Assembly: GCF_963675165.1 (NCBI RefSeq)
Contig: NC_087391.1
Coordinates: 1,941,001-2,005,000, forward strand
From: Halichondria panicea
Lineage: Eukaryota; Porifera; Demospongiae; Suberitida; Halichondriidae
Reading direction: 5' to 3'
Length of the DNA stretch: 64,000 nt
Numbering within the stretch: the first letter of the stretch is position 1; every line of letters starts with the position of its first letter. A program made the translations under genes and the position numbers. This document shows positions 1 through 11,156 of this stretch, piece by piece. The notes beneath the pieces were generated by a model. It was not told where the DNA came from. It was given only the letters and a program-made list of their open reading frames with translations, and made no database searches.

Positions 1-332
1 GTTAAAGTTTTAGTTGTCTTTACAGATAGGCTACATTCGTCAATAAGCGACTGATTAGCACGTGCCACTACACATATTGTTCGAGTGAAACAATGGTAGA
101 CAATGTTTTTAACAACTTATGCGACTGTATGTACAATACACCACAAAAACATTGTCAAATGCCCCAAGGATATATACATATACCATTGTATTCCTGCAGT
201 ACACATACAGTTATTATATTGTTCTCCAGTTAGAAATGTATGTAGACAACTTATTTTTGGAATTTCAAATATGTTTAATGTACACGTATATATATAACGT
301 AATACAATAATCAGTAAGTGCTAAAATACAAA
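1..332. repeat. Duplicated intergenic flank, also at 37237-37565
   Basis: No gene is seen here. The segment matches 37237-37565 almost base for base with small indels. At the second locus it begins with the base immediately upstream of the start codon of the transporter gene at 35629-37236. Position 1 of the window therefore corresponds to the base just upstream of an ATG, and a paralogue of that gene probably lies just off the left edge (inference). The 3' end of the segment is the downstream flank of the gene at 333-2060. Confidence 0.8.
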
Positions 333-2060
333 TCAATTTGGGAGATATCTGTCGTAGGTTTCCTCGACCAAAGTATGAACACTGACTATGTCATCTCTTT
401 CTCTCCTCTTGTACCAGCGAGCAAGTAGACAAAACAGTACAAGCCCAACCAAAGCCACTGCAAAAGTCACGGATGAGTAGATCAACAGGACAAGCGACAA
501 GCTATCTTTAGAGAATGAGAAGGAGTTTATCTCATAATTAATCAGAAAGGCTATTGAAACAGAAGATGTGAAAATAGACCAATAATGACCCTGCAAAAGA
601 CAGTGCATATTATAAGGTGACTGAGCACAAAGAAACTCCATTAAAGAAGGATATAGTATCAAAGTAACGATAGCTACACTCAAAGCATGGATGCAGGCTA
701 GTGCAATGTGAATATCATGGTAGTAATAGAAGTACACACAGATCAATATGCAGAAGAAGGAGGTAATCACAATAAGCAGGAAAGACACACCAATACGTCG
801 GATTGAGCTTGGAGTCAAGTGTCCAAATAGTGGGAAAATAACGAGCTCATGCACCACAAGGAACATAGCAGCAAGCAAATTCGGGTTATATGTGAAAAAC
901 TTAATTAAATGTGAGTGGCAGTGTTGGCTCTCTGTTGCATTCGCACCAATGCCAGGAAGAAATGGCTCAGGTTCTAACACATCTAAAATGCTCGATTGCA
1001 TTTGGAATGATAACAAGCTCAGCCATATAGGTATAGTCAGAACTATCATCCTTAAAATGGTTTTCACATCTTCAACTTGCTCTACTGTAAATGGTCCACC
1101 ATACTTTGTCTTCCCCAGATCTAGTCTAGAAGGTATACCTTCTTCCCAGTATGTAAAGGAACTGCGATTAGTAGGAGATTTGTGTTTTGCAGCATACTTC
1201 AAGACACAATAGATTGTCTTCATAGACTGTGGACATTTTGGTTCAATAATAAGCCATTTTGGAGTGAGGAAAAAGTCCGAGATGAGAACAATTGACATGC
1301 TAACTACAGATAACAAGCTCCAAACTGTTGCAAAATCACTTCCGAAGCAAAACGAGCTCGTGGTAGAATAGAACTCACTAAACCACATACCAAAAAGATA
1401 AGAAATGACAAACCATGTTAAGAAACAGGTTATGTTGGAGGCTGAGCTGGCAGGCATTTGATCCAGACCAAGTTGTGGCACAGTGACCAGTATAGCTGCA
1501 CTACCATATCCTAGAGACAAAGTAAACGTTACTATCCCAATACTCAAACTATGTGGGAAATCCACAATGGACAAATGTTTGTTTATCACCAATATACACT
1601 GCAAAATGGAAGTTACAAACAATAGTATGAATGCAATCTTCGCCGATCGGTATCGCCCAATAAAGTTAGCAGCAATGTAGCCAGTAAGCAAAGCCACAAT
1701 GACAAATATGACTTCAGGTACAATAATGAAAATCGGGTCATCGTGTAAATTAAGCAGCATCGTAAGATTGTCCAAAGATCCATACACAGAGTTGACTAGA
1801 ACAGTCCAAATGAGCACTAACACAGCTGCCTTTGAAGAGATCTTTCGTGCTCTGCATTTAGGCTTAAGGTAATGTCTGCGCCTTAGGATAACGTTTTCTG
1901 TCACAGGTTGCTTGATTGAAATGTTTTCTTCTGTTAGAGAATTCACTGTACCTGGCTCAGTATCATAAGTAAGAGCCCTGGACGCAAAAACCACACGCTT
2001 TGTTGATGACTTTTCTACATAATACTCAGAAGTACTCATACTCAAACTTGGGTGCGCCAT
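333..2060 (-). CDS. SLC15/POT (PTR2)-like transporter, clade 1, intact
   Basis: Intronless 575-aa reading frame for a polytopic membrane protein with about 12 hydrophobic helices. The family call rests on POT landmarks in the right order: a degenerate GxxADxxxGRYR motif at residues 127-138, GLDQMP followed by NIT (the POT GADQ region), a cytosolic loop with [18 protein letters not shown] that matches the SLC15A3/A4 loop, and AQSPYNM near the penultimate helices, the usual POT Q-A/S-P-x-x-M element. POT proteins import peptides or related solutes with protons. The ExxER motif of the first helix is absent, so coupling and substrate are unknown. Residue 131 is Ala where all the sister genes except the frameshifted 38008-39710 copy have Asp. 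The C-tail ends in VEETYDRYL. The start gives the M-A-x-P-S-L-S-M N-terminus shared by the clade. Confidence 0.88.
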   Translation of the reverse strand: MAHPSLSMSTSEYYVEKSSTKRVVFASRALTYDTEPGTVNSLTEENISIKQPVTENVILRRRHYLKPKCRARKISSKAAVLVLIWTVLVNSVYGSLDNLTMLLNLHDDPIFIIVPEVIFVIVALLTGYIAANFIGRYRSAKIAFILLFVTSILQCILVINKHLSIVDFPHSLSIGIVTFTLSLGYGSAAILVTVPQLGLDQMPASSASNITCFLTWFVISYLFGMWFSEFYSTTSSFCFGSDFATVWSLLSVVSMSIVLISDFFLTPKWLIIEPKCPQSMKTIYCVLKYAAKHKSPTNRSSFTYWEEGIPSRLDLGKTKYGGPFTVEQVEDVKTILRMIVLTIPIWLSLLSFQMQSSILDVLEPEPFLPGIGANATESQHCHSHLIKFFTYNPNLLAAMFLVVHELVIFPLFGHLTPSSIRRIGVSFLLIVITSFFCILICVYFYYYHDIHIALACIHALSVAIVTLILYPSLMEFLCAQSPYNMHCLLQGHYWSIFTSSVSIAFLINYEINSFSFSKDSLSLVLLIYSSVTFAVALVGLVLFCLLARWYKRRERDDIVSVHTLVEETYDRYLPN

Positions 2061-3901
2061 ATCAACAGTTACAGAGTTACTTTCTTATTTACTATACAGA
2101 AAATAAAAGCAGAGCTTGGAGGATATGTGCATGTGACTAGCCAAATATAGGAACTCACAATCAGTATTAATTATAAACAATACCCTTCCTGACCACTACA
2201 CTCCTGGGTTCTAAGAACCCTACTACACATACTCCAACTATCACATAGCATTACAATAGGATGAGTTCAAGGCATTGGCATACACAATATTGTGCAACCT
2301 TTACATGTAGATCAAAGAGTACTACGAGTACATACATTGTAGCTGTGACCACAAGGGCTTTAACCCATGAGCAAAAGCCACAGGCAGTGCTTTAACATGT
2401 CAACAGCCACAAACAGAATAATAAAAGATTCTTTGTTCGATAATTAGGGAGAGTCTGAACTTGAAGACATTGAAGTGCATGAATTGAATGTAGCAGATCC
2501 AAATGAGCAGTTCGATTGTAGTTGCTGCTGTGAACTGTAGGTAGGAGCCGTGATTGTATATATATATATATACACTTTGTAGCAAGGCCAGGGGAGCAGA
2601 AATTCCAACAACTCGGTAACAAACTTAAGTAGGCTCTTTCTTTTAGCCTTTGTTTTAAGTCAGTGAAAAACCTCGGTTTTTCTTGCTTGTCACGCTCTCT
2701 TTCGGGATCTAGCACTAGAGGTGGCAGCTCGTCTAGAGCCCAGCATTTCATTCAGTCATCCTAGCTAGCTAACTTTTCTCAGCTGCACGGTTGCTATCTG
2801 ACGTCAATGGTTGCCAATGGATGTAGGTAAGGAAGTGACACAAATTACCACACGCAGTTGGGACGTATCAAGATTAATAGCACGATGTCCGAGGGCGCGT
2901 AGCCTCGTACCTGTGCATCTAACACGGGAATTAATTAGTATGTGATACCACACATATTGTTCGAGTGAAACAATGGCACACAATGTCTTCTAACAACTTA
3001 AGTGACTGCATGTACAATACACCACGAAAACATTGTCAAGAGCCCCAAGGATACAACCAACCTGCTGATCGCTGAAATATCAATCACTGCTACCTTACCC
3101 CAGATGAGCAGTAAAAGATCCAGAAGATCACCTACACGCCAGACTCTTGTTCAATCGAGGAAGATAAGTCTCATCTCCAAAGATCTAGGAGAAACCTTAG
3201 TAGAGATTTTAAATTAAGTGCATTGATCAATGTTGTACAGTTTGGAGTGAGGAAGAAGTCCCTTGATGGGGCCAGTAGCTATCTCTGAAACTGCTGATTA
3301 GACAGAAAAATAGCGCCGACTCAGATATTTACACTTCTTACTTATTCTGTTCGCATGTGATCTCAACTTCCTTCCAACCTCCTCTGATGATCTATTTTTC
3401 CCATTTTTAACCCCACCCAGTCACACCCAAAAAACTTGTGAACTCCCTAACAAAATGGGCGGAAGGTGAAAAGGATTCTTGATGTTTGGAACTGCAGGAT
3501 GACACTTAATGAGGTTGATACCAGCGTACACCCTCGGCTATACCGACAAATAATGTCTCAAAGAGTACTCAAGCCTTAAAAGTGCCAAAAATAAGGCGAG
3601 GGGCACATCTAGTTCGAACCATAGGTAAGGGGGCATGCCCAAATATGGGTGCTTTACGAAATACTTTGATTTTAGCATAGATAGAAATGAGAGGGATTGG
3701 AAACGAAAACGTTTGCATGAAACACTCCGTTATAGGGCGTGGCTAAAACTACATTTATAGTCAGCATGCTCATTACCTGTCTTGACTACCCTACAATGTG
3801 CTGTACATAGAAAATTGATCACTGTTTAACGTTGCTAAAAAGACAATCTACGTAGCTCTAAAAGGTCGACTAAGCCACTCAACCACATCACCTAACAAAT
3901 T
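2061..3901. other. Intergenic; duplicated transporter flanks, no gene
   Basis: The first 350 bases are the 5' flank shared by clade-1 transporter genes, including the block around 2126-2230 that recurs upstream of the copies at 7863, 9855, 12887, 14945, 18407 and 39710. About 2500-2790 recurs at 10516-10780. About 2940-3060 is the 3' flank seen also at 100-180 and 5900-6000, so a whole gene copy was probably lost between. A (TA)n run lies at about 2557-2573. A short stretch near 3238-3262 resembles an internal piece of the transporter frame. No convincing open frame is present. Confidence 0.6.
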
Positions 3902-4798
3902 AAAGCACCTGATGCCTCGATGGAGGTGCCAAAGCTACATAACATAAAGCTACTAATAGCTTTTATACACATAAACATTTGTTGCCCAGTGAGTGGGCAG
4001 ATCAAAGCAATCCAGTGCTCAGTATATGGCATGTTGCATCACTGCCATGGATACCATATATTGCACTGGATTATATGCACTTGCACTGTGTGTAAATGCA
4101 GTAGATTTAGATATCCATTTGGAACTTATGCCCCACCATCTAACCCAATACTCATTTGGTCCCTTTTATAGGCTACTACATGTATATACTCTTAATAGTT
4201 TTAGTGGTATAAGAAAACCTAATATGGAATTCAGCAAACTTATGAATACACTAAATTCCTTCAAAACACATGTCTTTTATTACGACTTATATGACCAGTC
4301 AGACGAGTTTAATGTCATTGGGCAACAAGTTAGTTATTGCAGGCGCCCTCGTTAACTAATACTTAATTTTGCTGTATGCAGGCAGAATCTAGAATCACAG
4401 GAAAACTCAATGAGTGGGTAATGATGACCATGATTGTTATTAAAAACGATAGATTCCAAAAGTTCAAGTCTAAAATTCAATGGCTGCATCAGCAGAGCCT
4501 TGCAGCTCTCTTCTCACTCCCAATAGCTAGCGTTCTAGTGCAGAGCTAACTACTAAGTAGAATAGCAACACTTGGTGAACAAGTTTGTTATGTATATACT
4601 CATCTGAAAAAGCTACAATAGCATTCCAAGTAAGCATAACTCGAGAACGAAGCAATATTTTGCAAATCCATAAATTAAAATCCAAATGACTAGAAGCCTG
4701 TAGAAACTCTTTATTGATCCTTGAGCAGCTGTAGTAGTCTTTATAGACACACCGACACACTACCGTATACTTTGCTTGCGCATGCCAACCGAGGCATA
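3902..4798 (+). repeat. Dispersed element R1, copy 1
   Basis: One of five copies of the same non-coding element (others at 24417-25160, 30656-31180, 51472-52022 and, inverted, 62750-63246). One end carries GATGCCTCGATGGAGGTGCC; the other carries a tract ending in a GCATGCC...ACCGAGGCATAA signature. The two ends share a short inverted ATGCCTCGG. This copy is longer than its relatives because of extra sequence at about 4150-4370. No transposase frame is visible, so it is probably a non-autonomous DNA element. Confidence 0.75.
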
Positions 4799-5389
4799 AT
4801 AAACGAAGGTGTGGTAGGTCAAGGCCCGTGGTGTGTTTTAAAGCAGTTTGAAGGACTATACTGCAAACATTTATGAACAGTACAGCTTATGCAAACATTT
4901 ATACAGTACAGCTTATCCATAGCATGAAGACATTCTATGTATATTGCACTCAGTTAAGAGACATAATAATCAAGTCAAGCAATGTCCTTTGCTGTTTTGA
5001 CTTCACAGGAGGGAAGGAGAAAAGTTAACAAAGAGTAATTCAAGCTAAACTCAACAATAACGCAACCTTGTACACAGGGGGCCTGGTCGTTTCCAATCCC
5101 TGTCTTTTTCTATCTATGATTTTAGCAACTTTGTGTGCTCTCTGTGACATTTCTGATGGACGCAGTGCAGGGCATTACGACGCATTAACGCGTCAATGGC
5201 AGGTTAAGAGTTAAACTGGGAAACAGGCAAACTGCTGCTACAGAGCTAGTTCTGTCAGGTCTCAGAGCATGGAACTTGAGATTTTTCAGATTAGCTGACT
5301 CCAGAGGAGGTACGACATCCCCGAGTCTTAAAGACCCACATTCCTTATTATATCCGTAACCTAGATCAAACAGTGCACAAATCAGACTT
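4799..5389. other. Intergenic, nothing recognised
   Basis: No open frame with recognisable content and no clear relation to the duplicated transporter flanks. Confidence 0.5.
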
Positions 5390-5435
5390 CTACATCTGAC
5401 TCAGAACTACTCATACTCAGCCTTGGATCCACCAT
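5390..5435 (-). pseudogene. N-terminal remnant of clade-1 transporter gene
   Basis: On the minus strand these bases encode a start codon and about 15 residues ([16 protein letters not shown]) matching the N-terminus of the clade-1 transporters. They are followed upstream by the same 5' flank as the intact copies. The rest of the gene is missing, so this marks a deleted copy. Confidence 0.7.
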
Positions 5436-6129
5436 AGTTTCACTATAATGTAAAAATCGAGAGCTTTGAGGATCTGCATGTGACTAGCCAAATATAGGAA
5501 GTCACAATCAGTATCGACTATAAACAATATCCTTCCTGACCACAATACTCCTCGGGTTCTCAATACAACGAATGCACCTACTCCAATGATATAGCATTAT
5601 AATAGGCTCGGGTTCAAGGCATGGCATACACAGAATTGTGAAACTTCTAAGACGGAAAAAATCGTGAGTACTACAAGTACATAGCTATGACCACAAGGAC
5701 TTTAACCAATGAACAAAAGCCACAATTAGTGCAGGGTCTGGCATTGGAGGTGGCGTCAACCCCAACTTGTAGGGACTGTTAGGGTTCCATTCAGTTATCG
5801 TACTTGCTCATTGTACATGTGACTCATATTACGTATAACTATTATGCGTACTTATAGTGCACATGATAATTATATCTACTACATAAGCGGCTACTGTGAC
5901 ACCACACATATTGTTCGAGTGAAACAATGTTTTCAACAACTTATGTGACTGTATGTACAATACACCACGAAAACATTGTCAAATGCTCTAAGGATATACA
6001 GTGGCAACCATTGTATTCCGGCACTGTTTATGGTTCGGTAGATAGAAATGTATGTAGCCAATTATGTAAAATATTAACAAAATATTCAAAGCAAACGTAT
6101 AATTAAACAAAAATACTAGCCAGTAGGCA
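5436..6129. other. Intergenic duplicated flanks
   Basis: Contains the shared clade-1 5' flank (about 5480-5740) and the shared 3' flank (about 5890-6129). Same arrangement as other intervals of the array; no gene seen. Confidence 0.6.
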
Positions 6130-7863
6130 CTAGAATACAGATCTATTTGAGATATATCTGTCGTAGACGTCCTCAACCAAAGTATGAACGCTGACTATGT
6201 CATCTCTTTCTCTCCTCTTGTACCAGCGAGCAAGTAAACAAAACAGTACAAGCCCAATCAAAGCCACCACAGTAGCCACAGATGAGTAGATCAACATGAC
6301 ATGCGCTAAACTATCTTTATGGAATGAAAAGGTACTTATCAGTAATGTTATAAAACTAGAAGAACTGACAATACACCACACATAGCCCTGCAAAACACCG
6401 CGCATATTGTAAGGTGACTGAGCAGAAACAAACTCCATTAAAGAAGGATATAGTATAGAAAGGACGATAGCTTCACTCAAAACATGGATGTAGGCTAGTG
6501 CAATGTGAACATGATTGTAGAAATAGAAGTACACACAGATCAATACGCAGAAGAAGGAAGCGATCACAATTAACAGGAAAGATACGCCAATACGTCGGAT
6601 TGAGCTTGGAGTTAAGTGTCCAAATGGTGGGAAAATAACGAGCTCATGGACCACAAGGAACACAGCAGAAAACAAATTCTGGTCATATGTGAAAAACTTA
6701 ATTAAATGTGAGTGGCAGTGTTGGCTCTCTGTTGCATTCGCACCATTGCCAGGAAGAAATGGCTCAGGTTCTAACACATCTAAAATGCTCAATTGCATTT
6801 GGAATGATACAAAGCTCAGCCATAAGGGTGCAGTGAGAGCTAAAATTCGTAAGAGAGTTTTCACATCTTTAACTTGCTCTACTGTAAATGGTCCACCATA
6901 TTTTGTCTTCCCCAGGTCTAGTCTAGAAGGTATGTCTTCCTCCCAGTATGTGAGAGCACTGCGATTAGTAGGGGCCTTGTGTTTTGCAGCATACTTTAAT
7001 ACACGATAGATCGTCTTTATAGACTGTGGAGATTTTGGTTCAATAATAAGCCATTTTGGAGTGAGGAAAAAGTCAGAGATGAGAACAATTGACATGCTAA
7101 CTACAAATAACAAGCTCCAAACTGTCTCAAAAACACTTCCGAAACAAACTGAGCCCGTGGTAGTGGTATAAGAGAACAAACTGATCCAAATACCCAAAAA
7201 ATAAGAAGCGATAAACCATGATATGAAACTAGTGATGCTGGAGACTGAATTGTCAGTCATTTGATCAAGACCAATTTGCGATAGGGTGACCAATAGAATA
7301 GCTGCACTACCGTATCCTAGAGATAAAGTGAACGTTACTAACCCAATTCTCAAACCAAGTGGGTACTCCATGATGAACTGTCTGACTATCACCAATATAC
7401 ACTGCAGAATGGAAGTTACAAACAATAGTATGAATGCAATCTTCACTGATCGGTATCGTCCAATAAAGTTATCGGCAATGTAGTCTGAAAGTAATAACAC
7501 AAGGACAAATATGACCCAAGGCACAATAGCAGAAATCGGGTCATCGCTCAAATGAAACAGTATCATAAGATTGCTCAAATATCCAAATATAGAGCTGACT
7601 AAAACATTCCAAATGAGCACTAATACAGCTGCCTTTGAAGAAATCTTCCGTACTCTGCATTTAGGCTTGAGGTACTGACTGCACCTTAGGATCATGTCCT
7701 CTGCCACGGGTTGCTTGATTAAACACTTTTCTTCTCTAAGAGAATTCAATGTACCTGGCTCAGTATCATTGGTTAAATCTCTGGACACAAAAACCACACG
7801 CTTTGTTGGTGAGCCCTCTACATCAGACTCAGAACTAATCATACTTAGTCTTGAGTCCGCCAA
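6130..7863 (-). CDS. SLC15/POT-like transporter, clade 1, intact
   Basis: Intronless 577-aa transporter, a close paralogue of 333-2060 and 16695-18407. It has the YIADNFIGRYR motif with the conserved Asp retained, although the usual preceding Gly is itself Asp here (LLSDYIAD). The GLDQM/NSVSSITSF region, the [18 protein letters not shown] loop and the AQSPYNM element are all present. The polar N-terminal region (about 70 residues, rich in Ser, Thr and Glu, ending with a basic KPKCRVRK stretch) precedes the first helix. The C-tail is [20 protein letters not shown] followed by YISN. No in-frame stop or frameshift. The substrate is not predictable because ExxER is missing. Confidence 0.88.
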   Translation of the reverse strand: MADSRLSMISSESDVEGSPTKRVVFVSRDLTNDTEPGTLNSLREEKCLIKQPVAEDMILRCSQYLKPKCRVRKISSKAAVLVLIWNVLVSSIFGYLSNLMILFHLSDDPISAIVPWVIFVLVLLLSDYIADNFIGRYRSVKIAFILLFVTSILQCILVIVRQFIMEYPLGLRIGLVTFTLSLGYGSAAILLVTLSQIGLDQMTDNSVSSITSFISWFIASYFLGIWISLFSYTTTTGSVCFGSVFETVWSLLFVVSMSIVLISDFFLTPKWLIIEPKSPQSIKTIYRVLKYAAKHKAPTNRSALTYWEEDIPSRLDLGKTKYGGPFTVEQVKDVKTLLRILALTAPLWLSFVSFQMQLSILDVLEPEPFLPGNGANATESQHCHSHLIKFFTYDQNLFSAVFLVVHELVIFPPFGHLTPSSIRRIGVSFLLIVIASFFCVLICVYFYFYNHVHIALAYIHVLSEAIVLSILYPSLMEFVSAQSPYNMRGVLQGYVWCIVSSSSFITLLISTFSFHKDSLAHVMLIYSSVATVVALIGLVLFCLLARWYKRRERDDIVSVHTLVEDVYDRYISNRSVF

Positions 7864-8158
7864 ATCAAAAGTTATAAGAGTTACTTTCTGTCATTTGCTA
7901 ATACAAGAACTTTAAAGATATGCATGTGACTAGCCAAATATAGGAACTCACTATCAGTATCAATTATAAACAATACCCTTCCTGACCACAATCCAACTGT
8001 TCATAGCATTATACCGTATAGCGCGAAATTTTGCGAATGGCCTCTGCACATAATTATAGTTCTGCAGATAGTTAGAATGTATGTAGCCAATTATGGAAAA
8101 TATCAACAAAATAATTATGTTCAAAGCAAATGTAAACAAAAATACTTGCCAGTACGTG

Positions 8159-9855
8159 CTAGAATACAGATCTATTTGAGATATATCTGTCGTAAACGTC
8201 CTCAACTAAAGTATGAACGCTGGTATGTCATCTCTTTCTCTCCTCTTGTACCAGCGGGCAAGTAGACAAAACAGTACAAGCCCAACCAAAGCCACTGCAA
8301 AAGTCACGAATGAGTAGATCAACAGGACATACGCTTTCGGGGATAATTGACTTATCTCATAATTAATCAGTTGAGCTATTGAAAGAGAAAAGATGACAAT
8401 ACACCACACATAGCCCAGCAAAAGGCCGCGCATGTTGTAAGGTGACTGAGCAGAGACAAACTCCATTAAAGAAGGTAATAGTATCAAAAAATATATAGCT
8501 TCACTCAAAACATGGATATAGGCTAGTGCAATGTGAACATGATGGTAGAAATAGAAGTACACACAGATCAATACGCAGAAGAAGGAGGTAATCACAATAA
8601 GCAGGACAGACACACCAATACGTCGGATTGAGCTTGGAGTCAAATGTCCAAATAGTGGGAAAATAACGAGCTCATGCACAACAAGGAACATAGCAGCAAG
8701 CAAACGCAGGTCATATGTGAAAAACATGATCACATGTAAGTGGCATTGTTGGCTGTCTGTTGTATTCGCAACATTTCCAAATGGATCAGCTTTGAGTATA
8801 ATTATATACAATGTTCGATTGCATTTGGAATGATAAAAAGCTCAGCCATAAGGGTGCAGTGAGAGCTAATATTCGTAAGAGAGTTTTCACATCTTCAATT
8901 TGCTCTACTGTAAATGGTCCACCATACTTAGTCTAGTCTATAAAAGGTATACCTTCTTCCCAGTATGTAAAGGAACTGCGATTAGTAGGAGATTTGTGTT
9001 TGGCAGCATACTTCAAGACACAATAGATTGTCTTCATAGACTGTGGAGATTTTGGTTCAATAATAAGCCATTTTGGACTGAGGAAAAAGTCTGAGATGAT
9101 ACTAACTACAGATAAGAAGCTCCAAACTTTCTGAAAATCATTTCCGAAACAAACCGAGCTCGTGGTATGAGAGAAATCACTAAACCAAAAACCAAACCAG
9201 AAAGAAGCGAAAACCAGGCTATGAAACTAGTGATGTTGGAGACCGAGTTATCTGTCATTTGATCCAGACCAATTTGCGGTAGGGTGACCAATAGAATAAC
9301 AATACTACCGTACCCTAGAGATGAAGTGAACGTTACTAATCCAATTCTCAAACCAAGTGGGTACTCGGACTGTCTGACTATCACCAATATACACAGCAAA
9401 ATGGAAGTTGCAAACAATAGTATGAATGCAACTTTCGCCGATCGGTATCGTCCAATAAAGTTATCGGCAATGTATCCTGAAAGTAAAGCTACAACGACAA
9501 ATATGACTGCAGGCACAATAGCAGAAATTGGATCATCGTTTAAATGAAATAATATCCTCATATTTCTCAAATATCCAAATGTAAAAATGACTAGAACATT
9601 CCAAAGGAGCACTAATACAGCTGCCTTTGAAGAAATCTTTCGCACTCTGCATTTAGGTTTGAGGTACTGGCTGCACCTTAGGATCATGTCCTCTGTCACG
9701 GGTTGCTTGATTAAACACTTTTCTTCTCTAAGAGAATTCAATGTACCTGGCTCAGTATCATTAGCTAGATCTCTGGACGCAAACACCACACGCTTTGTTG
9801 GTGAGTCCTTTACATAATACTCAGAAGTACTCATACTCAGCCTTGGGTCTGTCAT
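8159..9855 (-). pseudogene. Clade-1 transporter pseudogene
   Basis: The full extent of a clade-1 gene is recognisable from the start codon at 9855 to the position of the ancestral stop at 8159-8161, but it is broken several times. A one-base loss near 8222 shifts the last residues after RRERDDI. There is inserted/AT-rich sequence near 8800-8815. A deletion near 8930 removes part of the YGGPFT loop, and about 13 bases are missing near 9100. The two longest remaining pieces are 8206-8811 (C-terminal half) and 9106-9855 (N-terminal half). It sits between an intact copy and another pseudogene. Confidence 0.88.
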
Positions 9856-11156
9856 AGAAACAGTTACACACTTACTATAATATCCGCTAATACAAGAGCT
9901 TTAGGATATGCATGTGACTAGCCAAATATAGGAACTCACAACCAGTATCAATTATAAACAATACCCTTCTTGACCACTATACTCCTCGGGTTCTCAATAC
10001 AACTAATGCACCTACTACATGAACCTACTCCAACTGTTCATAGCATTGTAAAAGGCTCAGGTTCAAGGCATATATACACATTAGCTTCTATGACGTAGAT
10101 CAAAGAGATTGTGAGTACTGCGAGTACATATATATTGCAAGGTTTCATCTAGGATTAAATATTTGGGGGTGAAGGTTTGGGCGCGCGGAACAGTTAACCA
10201 CACCCCCTAGTACATGCTAGTGCATGTAGATGAAGTTACATATTGGACATCATAGACAGTACTAATGTGATGTCATTAATTTTGGGGAGAGGTTCACCCA
10301 TGCCCCCCCCCCCCCTCATTAGATGAAACCAAGACTACTCTTGATGAAACCCTGCATAGCTGTGACCATAAGGGCTTTAACCAATAAGCCCAGTCGGCAG
10401 CGCTTCACCCAATTATCAAGAGAATAATTAGCCACACACAAACACAACAACAATAGCCACATAATTAATAATCGTTAAACATGTTCTTAGTTCGATACAT
10501 TGGGGGATGCCGGCATATCCAAATGAGCAGTTTGGTTGTAGTTGGTGTTGTTGCGAGCTGTAGGTATGAGCATTGTAGCAGGACGGCCAGGAGAAGCAGA
10601 ACTTTCAACAACTCAGAAACAAACCCTACACTTTTCCTTTGTTTCAGGCCCGAGAAACCGGAGTTTATTCGCTTGTGGCTGCTTGTCGCAGATGCCCAAA
10701 TCCAAAGGACTGTTAAGTCATCCTAGCTAGCTAACTTTTCTCTGCCACACAGTTGCTATCTGACAACAATGGTTGCCAAACGATGTACAGTGTTCACGTA
10801 GTTAAGGAAGTGACACAATTTATGTATAACTATTATGCGTACTTAGTGTACGTGATAATTATATCTACTATATACATAAGCAACGGCTACTGTGACACCA
10901 CACATATTGAAACAATGGTACGCAATGTTTTTAACAACTTATGTGACTGTATGTACGTATGTATAATACACATTGTCAAAAGTTCCAAGGATATACAGTT
11001 GGATAACAGTCGTATAACCATTGTATTCCGGCACTGCACCTAATTATAATTCTGCAGGTAGTTAAAAATAATTACACGTAGCCAATAATTTAGTTGATAG
11101 TTTCCAAACTATCAACTAAATGCTCTCAAAGCAAATGTAAAAACAAAAATTACGCA
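9856..11156. other. Intergenic duplicated flanks; no gene
   Basis: Clade-1 5' flank (about 9900-10140), a roughly 190-base insertion containing a poly-C run near 10302-10316 (absent from the paralogous flanks), the 2500-2790-like block (about 10516-10780) and the 3' flank (10850-11156). No coding frame recognised. Confidence 0.6.

Noticed and set aside
748-1680. Plus-strand open frames over the transporter genes
   Set aside because: They recur at the same place opposite every clade-1 copy, so they are antisense shadows of a conserved minus-strand coding sequence.
3920-4355. Overlapping open frames of 83 and 120 codons
   Set aside because: They lie in the R1 repeat and are not conserved in the other four copies.
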